Counted from the stretch's first letter, positions 51,600 through 63,727 are shown. The stretch is DNA of 64,000 bases from Siphonodentalium dalli (GCA_032622095.1 CP136065.1:63411094-63475093), one strand, 5' to 3'. Notes: generated by a model from the sequence alone, not told the origin. Numbers and translations are program-made.

Positions 51600-52495
51600 G
51601 GGTTGGCGCGGAATTATGCATAATCCCCCTATAGATGTAGTGAAATACACGTATGCAAATCAAATTCAAAGGTTTGTCATTTTACGACGGAATAATTAAG
51701 ATGGCAACCACGTGCATTTTTATGTAGGTTTAGCCAGTCAGCTTGGCGTATTTATTTTTGGTGGGAAATTATTAAGGAGTCAATTGGAATTGAATTTTGA
51801 TGAACGATATGAAATGTATAATGTTGTGTATGGGGTTGCACGCGAAAAAAAATAGAACGAGTTTGTATGCATTTTTGTGAGGTGACGTATGACTTATTTG
51901 TTGTCCTTTACCTCACGATTATGGTATTGATGATAAGTATTTGTCGGCCAATATTCCGGTAATATTTTATTTTGTTCTTGCAGTATATCACGAGACCGTT
52001 AAACACTTTTCAAATACAAATCGAAGGATACCCATTAGTGGATACAGTATACATTAACATGGACATAATAATGTATCAATATTGAATTTCATGCTATATG
52101 TTTAGATCGTATTCCTTTTATCTAAAAGACTAAAACAGCATGTGTTATCGGTTGAGGAAGGGTGGTATAGCCTATATATATAACGGATATCACACGTTTG
52201 AATTAGTCGAAAGAAATGTGGACTATGCTGTGAGTGATCTTACATTGCTTCTCGATTTTCATACACCGGCACGCTTGTTACGTGTATATGATTTTTGTTC
52301 GTTGTCTGATTCACAACCAGAACAAACGATATTCACTTGAATGGTTATTGCTCCATTGTGCAATGGTGTTGGTAAAGCAAGGCGGTGTTTTTTTTAAAGG
52401 AAACTTTCTATTTTATTCTTTAAAATTGCAAATTTAATCAAGATATGTATACAATAATGTATCCACGATCTGTAAGTGACATCCGCATGATCCAA
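51600..52495. other. Non-coding, nothing recognised
   Basis: No receptor exon, RNA gene or repeat recognised. Confidence 0.45.
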
Positions 52496-52499
52496 GAAC

Positions 52500-53190
52500 A
52501 CAAACAGAATTCAGAATCAGAATTTTGTATTCTCAAATCGCCGGACGTGTCCGGTATAACATAGTATAGTTATGAATACGCTTCAATCTATACATATAGA
52601 TAATAGTGCAAATGAAAACAATATATAGGTCAATAATCGTGTACACGTGCGGATAGGGTGGGGTGAGTTTTTGGATTAGGTGTGTGTATAGGGGACTAAC
52701 ATCGGGTCGGGCATAAATCACTGGGGTAAGGTGACAATCGTGTTGATCATATTTGCCTCCCGTATAATTCGCTGTATATGGACGTACGTGATGTGATTTA
52801 GCGTGGTCATGCCACAGGGGGCTCCATTAGGCGAAGGGCGTCTCGGATGAACATGCTAAGATTGGTGAGGATTCTTTTATTTGTGATCGTGAAGAGGGCA
52901 TTGAGTCTGGGGACATTGTCAACGTCGCATAGCGTGCACTTTCGATCGGAGTAGTCTTTTTTTTTTCCCACGATCCGGATTCGATCAAATAGATATAGAT
53001 TCGCAAACGAATCTTGATTGAGATTGACGCAGCAATTGTTTCGAATATTTAAGAGTTGAAACACTCCTTTGGGACGCACCGCGAATAAACTTGCTCAAAT
53101 CAGGTATTTTAATTAATTTTGTATCAAAATGGCCAGCATACAACGTTATTTTATCATATAAATCAAATATAGTGAACCTCGTTAGCAAAA
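52500..53190 (-). pseudogene. LINE 3' end on the minus strand: C-terminal RT tail and 3' UTR
   Basis: Reading the minus strand, a frame ends KKKDYSDRKCTLCDVDNVPR, LNALFTITNKRILTNLSMFI, RDALRLME and then stops. This resembles the C-terminus of CR1/Jockey-type LINE proteins: a Cys knuckle remnant, then N...IL.NL..FI..A...R. Upstream, KITLYAGHFDTKLIKIPDLS in another frame suggests a frameshift near 53090. After the stop, about 240 bp of 3' UTR ends ACAAAATTCTGATTCTGAAT, like the ATTCTG-type tails of such LINEs. The polymerase domain itself is absent. Confidence 0.5.
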
Positions 53191-53327
53191 TTATTCTCGT
53201 GTGTTTATCGGTGGTTTGTTCGGGTCGAATGGCGGACTGTTTGTTTACATGTGTGTGTAGTTCAGATGCCGTGTTTTACGAAATGGTACATCCATTGTTG
53301 TTTAAATTTTCGACAATAATAGTATAG

Positions 53328-53530
53328 GACCTGTCTGTCTGTCCGCCTGTCTTTTCGGATTTGTCTCCCAGACTCCTAAACCGATTTCAACCAAATTTGG
53401 TTTGGTAACTCGAGGTACCCTGGCTGAAGTTATAACGGCGTTAGTTTTTCAAAATTTTGATTTAAAAACATTTAATTAAATAAATAACAAATAAACAGGC
53501 TCACTGTGTGCCTATTTCAGCACCAAATGT
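53328..53530 (-). mobile_element. RTE-like LINE 3'-end fragment, minus strand, copy 2
   Basis: The plus strand reads CTGTCTGTCTGTCCGCCTGT, GTCTCCCAGACTCCTAAACC, GATTTCAACCAAATTTGG, GAAGTTATAACGGCGTTAG and an AATAAATAACAAATAAAC stretch. It parallels 31342-31520 closely. Reversed, it has the usual AAATTTGGTTGAAATCGG...GACAGACAG ending. Confidence 0.65.
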
Positions 53531-54295
53531 ACACTCTTTATGGGTGAGTTTCCACTGTCACCCGCTCCATCCAACAGAATAACGAACTAAGTCTTATATC
53601 ACAAACAGATAAGTATAATATGACCCAATATCAATATTTAGGTCCAATATGAACCTATTTTCCCGAGGATATATCGAAGTGGCATAATAATATGATCAAT
53701 ATATAGCTAATAGTAATATGATCATACGCAAGCGTAATTAACGAACCAAAGCTAAAACACTCACTTAGGGGTTTCTGCATGTAGCGTTTAAAACAATTCT
53801 TGTCAAAATCACTTTATAGATTCCCACCGGGGCCAAATACGATTCACATGCATAAGGCTTATATTAGGTGGGTTATACTATAAATAGTTATATATGTTGT
53901 CGAGAGTGGAACTGAAACTAACCATATATTACGTGGCGTGCTGTGGGAGCTCTCCGCTTCAGATACTCAGGCTAGATGGAGAAGCGTGTCCATTTCATAA
54001 TGTTAATTTCATAATGTTGCACGTCGACTGATTTGGGTTGGCCTCTTGACAGCCGATTACGACATTATTGCTTTAAGCCAGGGAGCCCACCGATCTTCTG
54101 TGCGACAAAAGCGCTCGCGAAATTCAAAACAGTAGTGTCGTATTAGATAATAATTGGTGACGTCACAAAATCAGATATAGTCTATATACGACCCAAAGCG
54201 TCCGGCTTTGGTTCGTTAATAATAAATGGATTGGGTCATGCTGTGACATATATACACCGAGCGTCGTTCAATGGAATGTTCAATAACCAGCATAT
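53531..54295. other. Non-coding, nothing recognised
   Basis: Contains GTACACTCTTTATGGGTGAG and AGGTCCAATATGAACCTATTT phrases like those in the TATTCCGTT MITE-like family, but no clear copy. No gene was recognised. Confidence 0.45.
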
Positions 54296-54299
54296 CCAC

Positions 54300-54905
54300 G
54301 CACGAATAGGTTCACATTGAACATACATGTAAATATTCGCATAGGTTCAAATTGGACTCATTTGATTCTGAAATAAGCATAGTGAGAATATACCAGTTAT
54401 TCCGTTAACTGGCGCGTGTCACGGTGAAAACATATTACCAATGTAAATAGTCTTGAATATATAGAACCTTTGGCTCAAATAGTGCCATATTTGACTTATT
54501 TCCCTGTGTCAATGCATTCTCTTATATATGCGAGTCGACCATAGGTCGCCTCGCATATATAAGAGAATGCATTGGATTAACACATATTAAAAATGATAAA
54601 ATTGTCAAAGAATGTAGAAAAATATTATAAAAATTGTTAAAAAGTGTAAGAAAAAATTCTAAAATTGTTAAAGAATGTAAGAAAAAATGGTAAAAAGTGT
54701 TTTTTAGGCCAATGCATTCTCTTATATATGCGAGGCGACCTATGGTCGACTCGCATATATAAGAGAATGCATTGGCACAGGGCATAACTATAACCATCAC
54801 AATGTGGCTCAAATAGTGCCATATTTGACTTATTTCCTTTTGAAATACGTTCATAATGAACCTCTTTCGACACCAAATAGGTTCCTATTGAGCTTATTAT
54901 CTAGG
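54300..54905. mobile_element. MITE-like element, TATTCCGTT...GGCGC family, copy 3, interrupted
   Basis: Left part: AGGTTCAAATTGGACTCATT, CAGTTATTCCGTTAACTGGC, GTGAAAACATATTACC. Right part: AATAGGTTCCTATTGAGCTT. A 301-bp palindrome insert (54504-54804) splits it, and the 33 bp of host element next to the insert occur on both sides. Confidence 0.6.
54504..54804 (-). mobile_element. Truncated palindrome MITE flanked by 33-bp direct repeats
   Basis: The insert holds both palindromes (about 54509-54574 and 54707-54776) and ends GGCATAACTATAACCATCAC, AATG. That matches the inner part of the elements at 60907-61350 (same orientation) and 1308-1722 (opposite), but both CCCTTTACCC ends are missing. 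The flanking repeats are the 33 bp starting TGGCTCAAATAGTGCCATAT, at 54471-54503 and 54805-54837, identical by eye. Confidence 0.82.
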
Positions 54906-54909
54906 AGAA

Positions 54910-55315
54910 CAGGCTTAGAATTCTTATTGCCTGCCAAGACAATGACATGTGGGAATGGGGGACCAATTTGCCATTCGCAGATTTTAGCCTTGTTAATCCG
55001 ATACAATTACTATTCTGTCTGCAACGGAAGCTTTTCTGTGTGAAGAAGTAACAAGACCAATTTGCCATTTGCAGATTTTCTCTCCTCTCTCTTGGGCCTT
55101 GTAAATCCGATATAATTAACGTTCTGTCTTCAACGGTGCGATGAGGAAACGGGACTTAATAGTAATAGATTGTTTCATGCAGTCATAGTTACCTCGAGGA
55201 CGGTCTCATGAGTATACTTCATGTAGTTACCTCGTGTCCTAGAAATGCACTGGTGTTCTTCGGTGGTGTTTACGTTACATTTTCACGAAAATGGGACCGG
55301 CGAGTCTGTGCTCTT
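54910..55315. other. Non-coding, nothing recognised
   Basis: A diverged duplicate pair: GACCAATTTGCCATTCGCAG (54961) and GACCAATTTGCCATTTGCAG (55054), with TTGTTAATCCGATACAATTA / TTGTAAATCCGATATAATTA following, period about 95 bp. No gene was recognised. Confidence 0.5.
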
Positions 55316-55318
55316 TGT

Positions 55319-57857
55319 TCCTTATTCCTTATTTTCAAAAATGTCCTTTTCGACCGATTTGACGGCATGGTTGGGTGGCCCGCCCCAAATACCGCCTAGA
55401 AACACCCCCACCCCCACCATCACCCCCGGGGGGTGCCACCCCGAGGGGGTGAAAATGGGGTATGGACCATTTTCGAGAACGGTAACGATTTCGACCGATG
55501 TGACGGCATGGGTGGGTGGCCCGCCCCAAATACCACCTAGAAACACCCCCACCCCCCACCCATCACCCCCGGAAGGTGCCACCCCGAGGGGGTGAAAATG
55601 GGGTATGGACCATTTTCGAGAACGGTAAGGATTTCGACCGATTTGACGGCATGGGTGGGTGGCCCGCCCCAAATACCACCTAGAAACACCCCACCCCCAC
55701 CCATCACCCCCGGAGGGTGCCACCCCGAGGGGGTGAAAATGGGGTATGGACCATTTTCGAGAACGGTAAGGATTTCGACCGATTTGACGGCATGGGTGGG
55801 TGGCCCGCCCCAAATACCACCTAGAAACACCCCCACCCCCCACCCATCACCCCCGGGGGGAGCCACCCCGAGGGGGTGAAAATGGAGTATGGACCATTTT
55901 CGAGAACGGTAGGGATTTCGACCGATTTGACGGAATGGGTGGGTGGCCCGCCCCAAATACCACCTAGAAACACCCCACCCCCACCCATCACCCCCGGAGG
56001 GTGCCACCCCGAGGGGGTGAAAATGGGGTATGGACCATTTTCGAGAACGGTAGGGATTTCGACCGATTTGACGGCATGGGTGGGTGGCCCGCCCCAAATA
56101 CCACCTAGAAACACCCCCACCCCACCCCCACCCATCACCCCCGGAGGGTGCCACCCCGAGGGGGTGAAAATGGGGTATGGACCATTTTCGAGAACGGTAA
56201 GGATTTCGACCGATTTGACGGCATGGGTGGGTGGCCCGCCCCAAATACCGCCTAGAAACACCCCCACCCCCACCCATCACCCCCGGGGGGTGCCACCCCG
56301 AGGGGGTGAAAATGGGGTATGGACCATTTTCGAGAACGGTAACGATTTCGACCGATTTGACGGCATGGGTGGGTGGCCCGCCCGAAATACTACCTAGAAA
56401 CACACCCACCCCCCACCCATCACCCCCGGAGGGTGCCACCCCGAGGGGGTGAAAATGGGGTATGGACCATTTTCGAGAACGGTAAGGATTTCGACCGATT
56501 TGACGGCATGGGTGGGTGGCCCGCCCCAAATACTACCTAGAAACACACCCACCCCCCACCCATCACCCCCGGAGGGTGCCACCCCGAGGGGGTGAAAATG
56601 GGGTATGGACCATTTTCGAGAACGGTAAGGATTTCGACCAATTTGACGGCATGGGTGGGTGGCCCGCCCCAAATACCACCTAAATCGTTACCGTTCTCGA
56701 AAATGGTCCATACCCCATTTTCACCCCCTCGGGTGGCACCCCCGGGGGTGATGGGTGGGGGGTGGGGGTGTTTCTAGGCGGTATTTGGGGCGGGCCACCC
56801 ACCCATGCCGTCAAATCGGTCGAAATCCCTACCGTTCTCGAAAATGGTCCATACCCCATTTTCACCCCCTCGGGGTGGCACCCTCCGGGGGTGATGGGTG
56901 GGGGTGGGGGTGTTTCTAGGTGGTATTTGGAGCGGGCCACCCACCCATGCCGTCAAATCGGTCGAAATCGTTACCGTTCTCGAAAATGGTCCATACCCCA
57001 TTTTCACCCCCTCGGGGTGGCACCCTCCGGGGGTGATGGGTGGGGGTGGGGGTGCTTCTAGGTGGTATTTGGGGCGGGCCACCCACCCATGCCGTCAAAT
57101 CGGTCGAAATCCTTACCGTACTCGAAAATGGTCCATACCCCATTTTCACCCCCTCGGGGTGGCACCCTCCGGGGGTGATGGGTGGGGGGTGGGGGTGTTT
57201 CTAGGTGGTATTTGGGGCGGGCCACCCACCCATGCCGTCAAATCGGTCGAAATCCCTACCGTTCTCGAAAATGGTCCATACCCCATTTTCACCCCCTCGG
57301 GGTGGCACCCTCCGGGGTTGATGGGTGGGGGGTGGGGGTGTTTCTAGGTGGTATTTGGGGCGGGCCACCCACCCATGCCGTCAAATCTGTCGAAATCCTT
57401 ACCGTTCTCGAAAATGGTCCATACCCCATTTTCACCCCCTCGGGGTGGCACCCTCCGGGGGTGATGGGTGGGGGGGGTGGGGGTGTTTCTAGGTGGTATT
57501 TGGGGCGGGCCACCCACCCATGCCGTCAAATCGGTCGAAATCCTTACCGTTCTCGAAAATGGTCCATACCCCATTTTCACCCCCTCGGGGTGGCACCTTC
57601 CGGGGGTGATGGGTGGGGGGTGGGGGTGTTTCTAGGTGGTATTTTGGGCGGGCCACCCACCCATGCCGTCAAATCGGTCGAAATCGTTACCGTTCTCGAA
57701 AATGGTCCATACCCCATTTTCACCCCCTCGGGGTGGCACCCCCCGGGGGTGATGGGTGGGGGGTGGGGGTGTTTCTAGGCGGTATTTGGGGCGGGCCACC
57801 CAACCATGCCGTCAAATCGGTCGAAAAGGACATTTTTGAAAATAAGGAATAAGGAAT
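55319..57857. mobile_element. 2.5-kb foldback palindrome of ~140-bp tandem units
   Basis: The left arm (to about 56689) has ten copies of a 140-146 bp unit with ACCGATTTGACGGCATGGGT, GGTGGCCCGCCCCAAATACC, TAGAAACACCC, CACCCCCGGAGGGTGCCACC and GGGGTATGGACCATTTTCGA. The right arm has eight copies of the same unit reversed. The outer ends pair: TTCCTTATTCCTTATTTTCA, AAAATGTCCTTTT on the left and the reverse complement on the right. Units are highly alike. No transposase is present. Long open frames on both strands, up to 330 codons, arise because many unit lengths are multiples of three; they are not genes. Confidence 0.93.
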
Positions 57858-57949
57858 AGGGAATAAGTTCCAATTGTCATGTCTGTAAAGCATACATGGG
57901 AACAGTCTATTAATTATTTGGCGGGGTGTTCATGTTATAAAAGAAGAAG

Positions 57950-58075
57950 ACAGACAGAAAAACAGATGATACAAGAGCAGCATGATTCGTATTCATTGGT
58001 GGGAAATGTTCAGATAATAAGTTGAACTTATTGCCTGAACATTTCCTAAGGGAACTACTCATCAATGAGTATTTA
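57950..58075. mobile_element. Short inverted-repeat element, copy 2
   Basis: AAATGTTCAGATAATAAGTT and GAACTTATTGCCTGAACATT pair around a very short loop, followed by TCCTAAGGGAACTA. Outer phrases ATGATTCGTATTCATTGGTG and CATCAATGAGTATTTAG also pair partly. Related to 3058-3185. Confidence 0.6.
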
Positions 58076-58262
58076 GTAAGAAAGTCCCCCGACAATTTAT
58101 ATAGGAAGGTCTCCACACAAGCAATCCGGCAGTTATATTGACATCTATTCCCTGTTGAGTTCCTGTGACCTCATTCCAGGGCAAAATGAAAATGAATACA
58201 TGCAATGTCAGATCAACCAGCGGTGAATCACATGCATGCCGGTTGAGTCTCACAATGCTGAG

Positions 58263-59022
58263 GGGTCCTACTAAAACCCGACCGCACCCGACCGGACCCG
58301 ACCGCACCCGAATTCGCTATAAATGTACGCAAAAACGCCGAAATTAACACCCGCCGACCGGACCGCCCCTAGGGGTCCGAGCGAGATGTGGTTTGCACTA
58401 TCGTGTAGAATGGATCCGAATGTACCAAAGTTCCAATCCCCAAGTCGATAGCTCGAGCGGTCACGGCACTGTTAACCCCTGACTGGCGGCGCCTTTTTGG
58501 ATTTCCCGTACCTGGCGGAAACGGCCGCCAGTCAGGGGTTAACAGTGCCGTGACCGCTCGAGCTATCGACTTGGGGATTGGAACTTTGGTACATTCGGGT
58601 CCATTCTACACGTTCGTGCAAACCCCATCTCGCTCGGACCCCTGGGGGCGGTCCGGTCGGCGGGTGTTAATTTCGGCGTTTTTGCGTACATTTATAGCGA
58701 ATTCGGCAGCAGCGTATGGGTTAATTTATTCACTTCCGCTGCAGCTAGCGACTTGTCCGATCGCCCATGGATGCATATGGGTATTCACTTCATGATATAA
58801 TGTCCATTTCCGTGGTCAGGCAGTCAGGGGAGGTGCGGTCGGCGCCTTTTCGGATTTCCCGTACCTGGCGGAAACGGCCGCCAGTCAGGGGTTAACAGTG
58901 CCGTGACCGCTCGAGCCATCGACTTGGGGATTGGAACTTTGGTACATTCGGGTCCATTCTACACGATAGTGCAAACCCCATCTCGCTCGGACCCCTGGTG
59001 CGGTCGGGTTTTAGTAGGACCG
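58263..59022. mobile_element. hAT-like foldback element with 8-bp target duplication
   Basis: The 8-bp direct repeat ATGCTGAG (58255-58262 and 59023-59030) flanks inverted ends GGTCCTACTAAAACCCGACC / GGTCGGGTTTTAGTAGGACC-type (25 bp perfect, one outer mismatch). An 8-bp duplication is typical of hAT transposons. Inside is a large palindrome (about 58330-58690, centred near 58497) with CGAGCTATCGACTTGGGGAT, TAACCCCTGACTGGCGGC and GTTAATTTCGGCGTTTTTGC paired on both sides. A further partial copy of the right arm lies at 58825-59005. No transposase; an 81-codon frame (58550-58795) is a by-product. Confidence 0.82.
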
Positions 59023-59030
59023 ATGCTGAG

Positions 59031-60900
59031 TGTGCACCATATCGCTCCGAGCACATCCACACGCCGGGACTTCGTCTTTATGACTCACCCCTGGTTAAGT
59101 GGTATCGCTAATGTTATATGATGCTTGTGGGTCCTGTTGAATTATTATGGACTGATATTTTTCTAAAGTTGAACTTATTATATTTTAAAATATATAATAA
59201 TGGTGGTTCTGGTGTTTGCAAAAACGATAGGAGTAGCCATTTCACTTAAGACATATTTGCAACATCTAACACAGCCACTATGAAAGGTACTCAATCCGAT
59301 TCGATGGTGTCCATATCATCAGATTCCAACAACAACATTTTTTTAAATGCCGCTTCAGTTATCAGGATCGATTAATTGCCCAAAAAATAAGTCAACTTTT
59401 GTATAAAATTGCCCAAAACCTGCTATTTATCAACATTTTGTTCAACGAAATTTTGCCGGTTTGTCAAATATCTGACACAAACAAGCCACTTGATTTTAGA
59501 GTTATCCATCTTCATCCGCAATTTGGTCCGAGACCGTCTTCTCATCGACTGTTACTGGGCCACTTAAAATATCGATGGTGAAAACTAATGGATTTCAAAA
59601 ATCGATATCTGAATCACTCTGAGCTTTGATGGGTGGGTTCCTCGACTCGAATCAAATATTTTTACCCCCCCCCCCCCCCCCCCCACAAGCCAAGTAAATA
59701 GTAAGATGTGACATACGTCTTTTTTCTTCAACTTATTTGGAAAATAGGCATGTTTAAACTTTCGTTTAAAATATAGCACATATAGGACTTGCTAGGGTCA
59801 TAGCACAGTTCTTTATAATTTTCGGACTGATTCCGTCATCGCCACTGCATGGCATTTGCTGCTATAACGCTTCAAATGGATTCCAATATATATGTATCAT
59901 TGGGTGTGATCTCAATAAGTTCAAATTTACAAAATTTAGATCTACATATAGATAACAGTGCTCATGGACGATATAAAACAGAAATAATTATACAATATGT
60001 CTGCTTTAGAATATGTGTATACGTTAGTGTCCTCGCAAAGTGCCGGCATACGTTGACAGTCTGGAGCCATGTCTGTGAGTCTATTAAGAGTTTTCCACCA
60101 CATGGATGACTCTGTAAAATAACTGCCGATGAGTTTGGCAGTTCCGGTAGATGATATAACCTCATATCGCTTGGATTTATATTTTGCCCGCGAATTTAAT
60201 GTCATATTCACTTTTTCTTTCGTATATAATCGTTTTCTTTACATCACATGAAGACGAGTGTGGACCGACATCCATTCAGGTTCATCTGGTCTAATTAAAA
60301 TAATTATATTTGTGATCGCAACTATATGTCGTTTTTCAGTTACAATTTCGATGCATTTATGTTACATTTTAGATTTTGGATTTGCCTTGATGTCATATAT
60401 TATGTTTTATGTGCATTAATATCATTATTATGTTAGTGTTAGACTTTATGTGCATTTATGTTATACGTTAGACTAGTTTGTGTAAATGGCGTTGTTTTAT
60501 GTTTCCTTGAAGGGCATCCAGTTATGCAAAGCGTGTATAATGAGCCAGAACGGTCAAATAAGCAGCGTAAGTATATATTTATATAAATATATGATCGAGT
60601 GAAAAGGATTAGGGTACGTTCGTACACTCGCAAATTTGCGCGGCATTCTTTTGCAGTCATTTCGGTATTGAAAGCTACAATGTGCCAGATACCTAATGCA
60701 AAAATGCTTATAAATACATCGATACCACAGCTAGTTACGCGAGAAGTAAAAAGTACGTAGTTGCACTGGTAGCGATTCTATCGAAATTTTCCTGTAGATA
60801 GCGTGCGTGCGGTTATCAAGAATCAACAATACAGGTATTTTAAGGCAATGTGTTAGTAGCAACGTTACACGTGGAACTACCGAAATTTTACTTCTCATGT
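59031..60900. other. Non-coding, mostly unrecognised
   Basis: Holds copy 2 of the GAGCTTTGATGGGTGGGTTC repeat (about 59575-59690, with about 21 C in a row at 59664-59684). No exon with receptor M4 similarity was found. Short open frames overlap on opposite strands. Confidence 0.45.
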
Positions 60901-60906
60901 CGTTAA

Positions 60907-61350
60907 CCCTTTACCCAACAGAACGGCCCTGTGCCAATGCATTCTCTTATATATGCGAGTCGACCATAGGTCGCCTCGCATATATAAGAGAATGCATTGG
61001 CTTAACACATATTAAAAATGATAAAATTGTCAAAGAATGTAGAAAAATATTATAAAAATTGTTAAAAAATGTAAGAAAAAATTCTAAAATTGTTAAAGAA
61101 TGTAAGAAAAAATGGTAAAAAGTGTTTTTTAGGCCAATGCATTCTCTTATATATGCGAGGCGACATATGGTCGACTCGCATATATAAGAGAATGCATTGG
61201 CACAGGGCATAACTATAACCATCACAATGTGGTCAATGAACCGGTTCCAATGATATCCATATTTGTATGGTGTTATTGAGACAGACCGAAGATATTTTAG
61301 GCTGTTGAAGCTTTATTTGGGCGTTTTTGGCCGGTTTGTTGGGTAAAGGG
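60907..61350 (-). mobile_element. TTAA-flanked MITE with two palindromes, full copy 2
   Basis: Begins CCCTTTACCCAACAGAACGG and ends GGTTTGTTGGGTAAAGGG; TTAA at 60903-60906 and 61351-61354. The two palindromes lie at about 60933-61001 and 61133-61201. The 150-bp asymmetric region (GGCATAACTATAACCATCAC, GAACCGGTTCCAATGATATC, GAAGATATTTTAGGCTGTTG) is at the right, so it is inverted relative to the copy at 1308-1722. The two copies agree closely apart from a longer AT-rich spacer here, so the family was active recently. Confidence 0.9.
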
Positions 61351-61734
61351 TTAACTTTGGAAAATATGCATTGTGTATGCATCTCCCCGTTCATTTTCTG
61401 GCACCAGAGGGTTTTCTATGAGAAAATGCCTGCAAAAAATGCCTTGCAAACGTGACAGTGTATGGACGTACCCTTATACCGGTAAGTATGGAACGGGAAT
61501 ACATTGACAATTTCAGCATCGAAGCTAATCCTTTCTTGTTATATACATGTATGTCCTTTATATAGTGCAGTTCGAAGTTAAACCCTGGGCACATTACTTC
61601 AAACCACAACTGATGAGCTTTTATACTCATTTTCAACGTAAACTGGTGGTATAGTTTGTCTATTGTGCCTGTGATACTAATGATAGTGATTGCATGTATT
61701 TTCCATTTGTCTTTTGTCTGTATGCATGGTGAGC

Positions 61735-61930
61735 TGAACCTTCTTTACCCTTGACTAATTTGGTGTCAGATCGGACAGAGGATCTTTAAGACAATCATGT
61801 TAATTTAGTTTATTTGGGGTGTTAATTATGGTCGTTTCATCTGTTAGGCCATATCACGACGTTCTCAGTTTTACGGGCGGAAAATCATGTTTTTACTCTT
61901 ACCTCGAGCACATAATATCGAAACATACAC
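61735..61930 (-). mobile_element. SINE fragment, minus strand, copy D
   Basis: Read in reverse: CCGCCCGTAAAACTGAGAAC, GTCGTGATATGGCCTAACAG, TTAACACCCCAAATAAAC. This follows the 3' half and tail start of the SINE at 5843-6140. The tRNA-like head is not recognisable. Confidence 0.6.
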
Positions 61931-61931
61931 G

Positions 61932-62655
61932 GTTAATGCCACAGGGGCTTTTATAACGCGCTTCACTGCCCCCCTCCCCCTCCCCCTCCGACCGCATTGC
62001 ACTTATGAGCAGTTCCTTATACGCACCTGCTTTACGTTATGACATAACCGTAGTATTCAAGAGACTATACATATGTACTACTATACAGTTATCGCCCGCG
62101 ATTGAGTGAGACACGGGGATTTGTCGCGCGCTCGAGACCTGCGTTGTAGTAGTGCAAAAAGAAATTGACATATGTCACAGATTGTTACGCAACAGACGGG
62201 TATTCTCTGAAGTCTGAGGAATGTATTGAAGAAAAGAAATAGTCAATTGATAAACAGAAAAGAGTGGCTATTTGAACTAGTACATAAACGTATTTGTAAC
62301 GTATGTACATCGTGTGTGCGATTGCCTGCAGCACACACCAACTGCATAATAAGGTTTATCTATTTGTCCCACGGTCTTTATTATTGATATAAAAAGGTCC
62401 AATAGGAACATTACACATTATAACGGATTTGTGTCCGCGATAACACCGTGTATACATAGCGTGCTTTAATTGCAACTAAAAAAACACACAATTATGCAAA
62501 TTAGCAAACACCACAGTTCGCGGTTGTTATGATACAGTGGGGTTTATAAAAACAGTGTTTTCGAAAATTGTTAGAGAGCTGTGAGAGTGTCTCTGCACGT
62601 TGAGTTCTTCGTAGTTCAATGTTTACTGGCAATAGCTGAGCGGTCAATAACTGAG
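61932..62655. other. Non-coding, nothing recognised
   Basis: A C-rich stretch (CCCCCTCCCCCTCCCCCTCC) near 61970-61988. No gene was recognised. Confidence 0.5.
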
Positions 62656-62661
62656 ACAATG

Positions 62662-63231
62662 TTACCCTCGACAGGGGGGGGGTGAAAAACAAATTTCCGG
62701 CACATATGCCGGGGTGGGTGGGTGGTCAAAGCCACCAACAAGCAATTTTTTCCGCAACTAAAAAAAAAATTCCTGCTTGTTTTTTTAGTGTTTTGGCAAT
62801 GAGTTGGGCTTCAAAACCACTTTGAATGAGAGAAATAATGTAATTATAACTGGTAAACTGACTGCAGGCAGTTATCGTGTTGTATTTTGTTGCAAATTTT
62901 GAAATCCAAGATGGCCGCTGGCAGCCATGTTTTTTTGGCCGAATGACCTCAAAATGACTCATCCTATTTACATGTTCATGTTAACATCCATGATAAATAG
63001 TATGCACAGAAATTCATATACAGCTGTTTACAGTGAATTTCCCCCCGCAAATCTCTGTTTTAGTGTTAAAAGGGGGGGTGGGTGTCAAAAAATGGTTGGA
63101 AAAAACTGCCGAAAACGGAAAACAATTTGGCGGTGGGGGTGGGTGGGTACAAAAAATGATCGAAAGGGAAAAAATGCCATACGTGCCTGAAATTTTTTTC
63201 CGACCCCCCCCCCCCCTGCCCTCGAGGGTAA
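62662..63231. mobile_element. MITE with TTACCCTCGA ends and subterminal G/C runs
   Basis: Left end TTACCCTCGACAGGGGGGG; right end CCCCCTGCCCTCGAGGGTAA. Next to both ends, read inward, are a G-run, then AAAAAATTTC or CAAATTTCC, GGCAC(A/G)TATG and GGGGTGGGTGGG. The left 285 bp are repeated at 63728-64000. The plus-strand ATCCAAGATGGCCGCTGGCA phrase near 62908 might look like a start-codon context, but no coding frame follows. No transposase. Confidence 0.65.
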
Positions 63232-63727
63232 TAAGGTGATTTACGGCCCGCCATGTGATGCACTCTCATCAGCCAATCAGAAGAGAGGAAAATGGGATGA
63301 AATGTGATGAAGGATAACAAAATAATAAAGCGTGCGCGTATATAGGATGGCGTACAAGGGCAATGCTGTGGGGGGGGGGGCAACGGAGCACGTTACAGAC
63401 CCTTTGGTTAGCACAAGTTTTCGCGGATAATTTGTATCTCGACATCAAACAAGTTAATTGAGCTTTTGTGGAGTTCTAACTTCTAAGTGTACATTAACTA
63501 AGTCAACGTGATAAGACTCTTGGTTTGTCAATCCTATCCTTTATAAATTGTGTTTGGTGAGTTCATATCAAGAACTGAGACAAGACATTTTCTACAAAGA
63601 ATTTATCTGGATCTATCAGACATATTCACTGTATATAGAATCTGAACAATTATTAAGCGAATACAAAGACTGTGGACTGTTATACAGCCACAAATAGTTC
63701 AGCCCAGTGAAAAGAAATGTTGGTAAG

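Noticed and set aside
55537-56529. 330-codon minus-strand open frame, and several 150-200 codon frames on both strands between 55322 and 57852
   Set aside because: They follow the ~140-bp repeat units of the palindrome, show the same peptide over and over on both strands, and have no domain. Unit lengths divisible by three keep the frame open.
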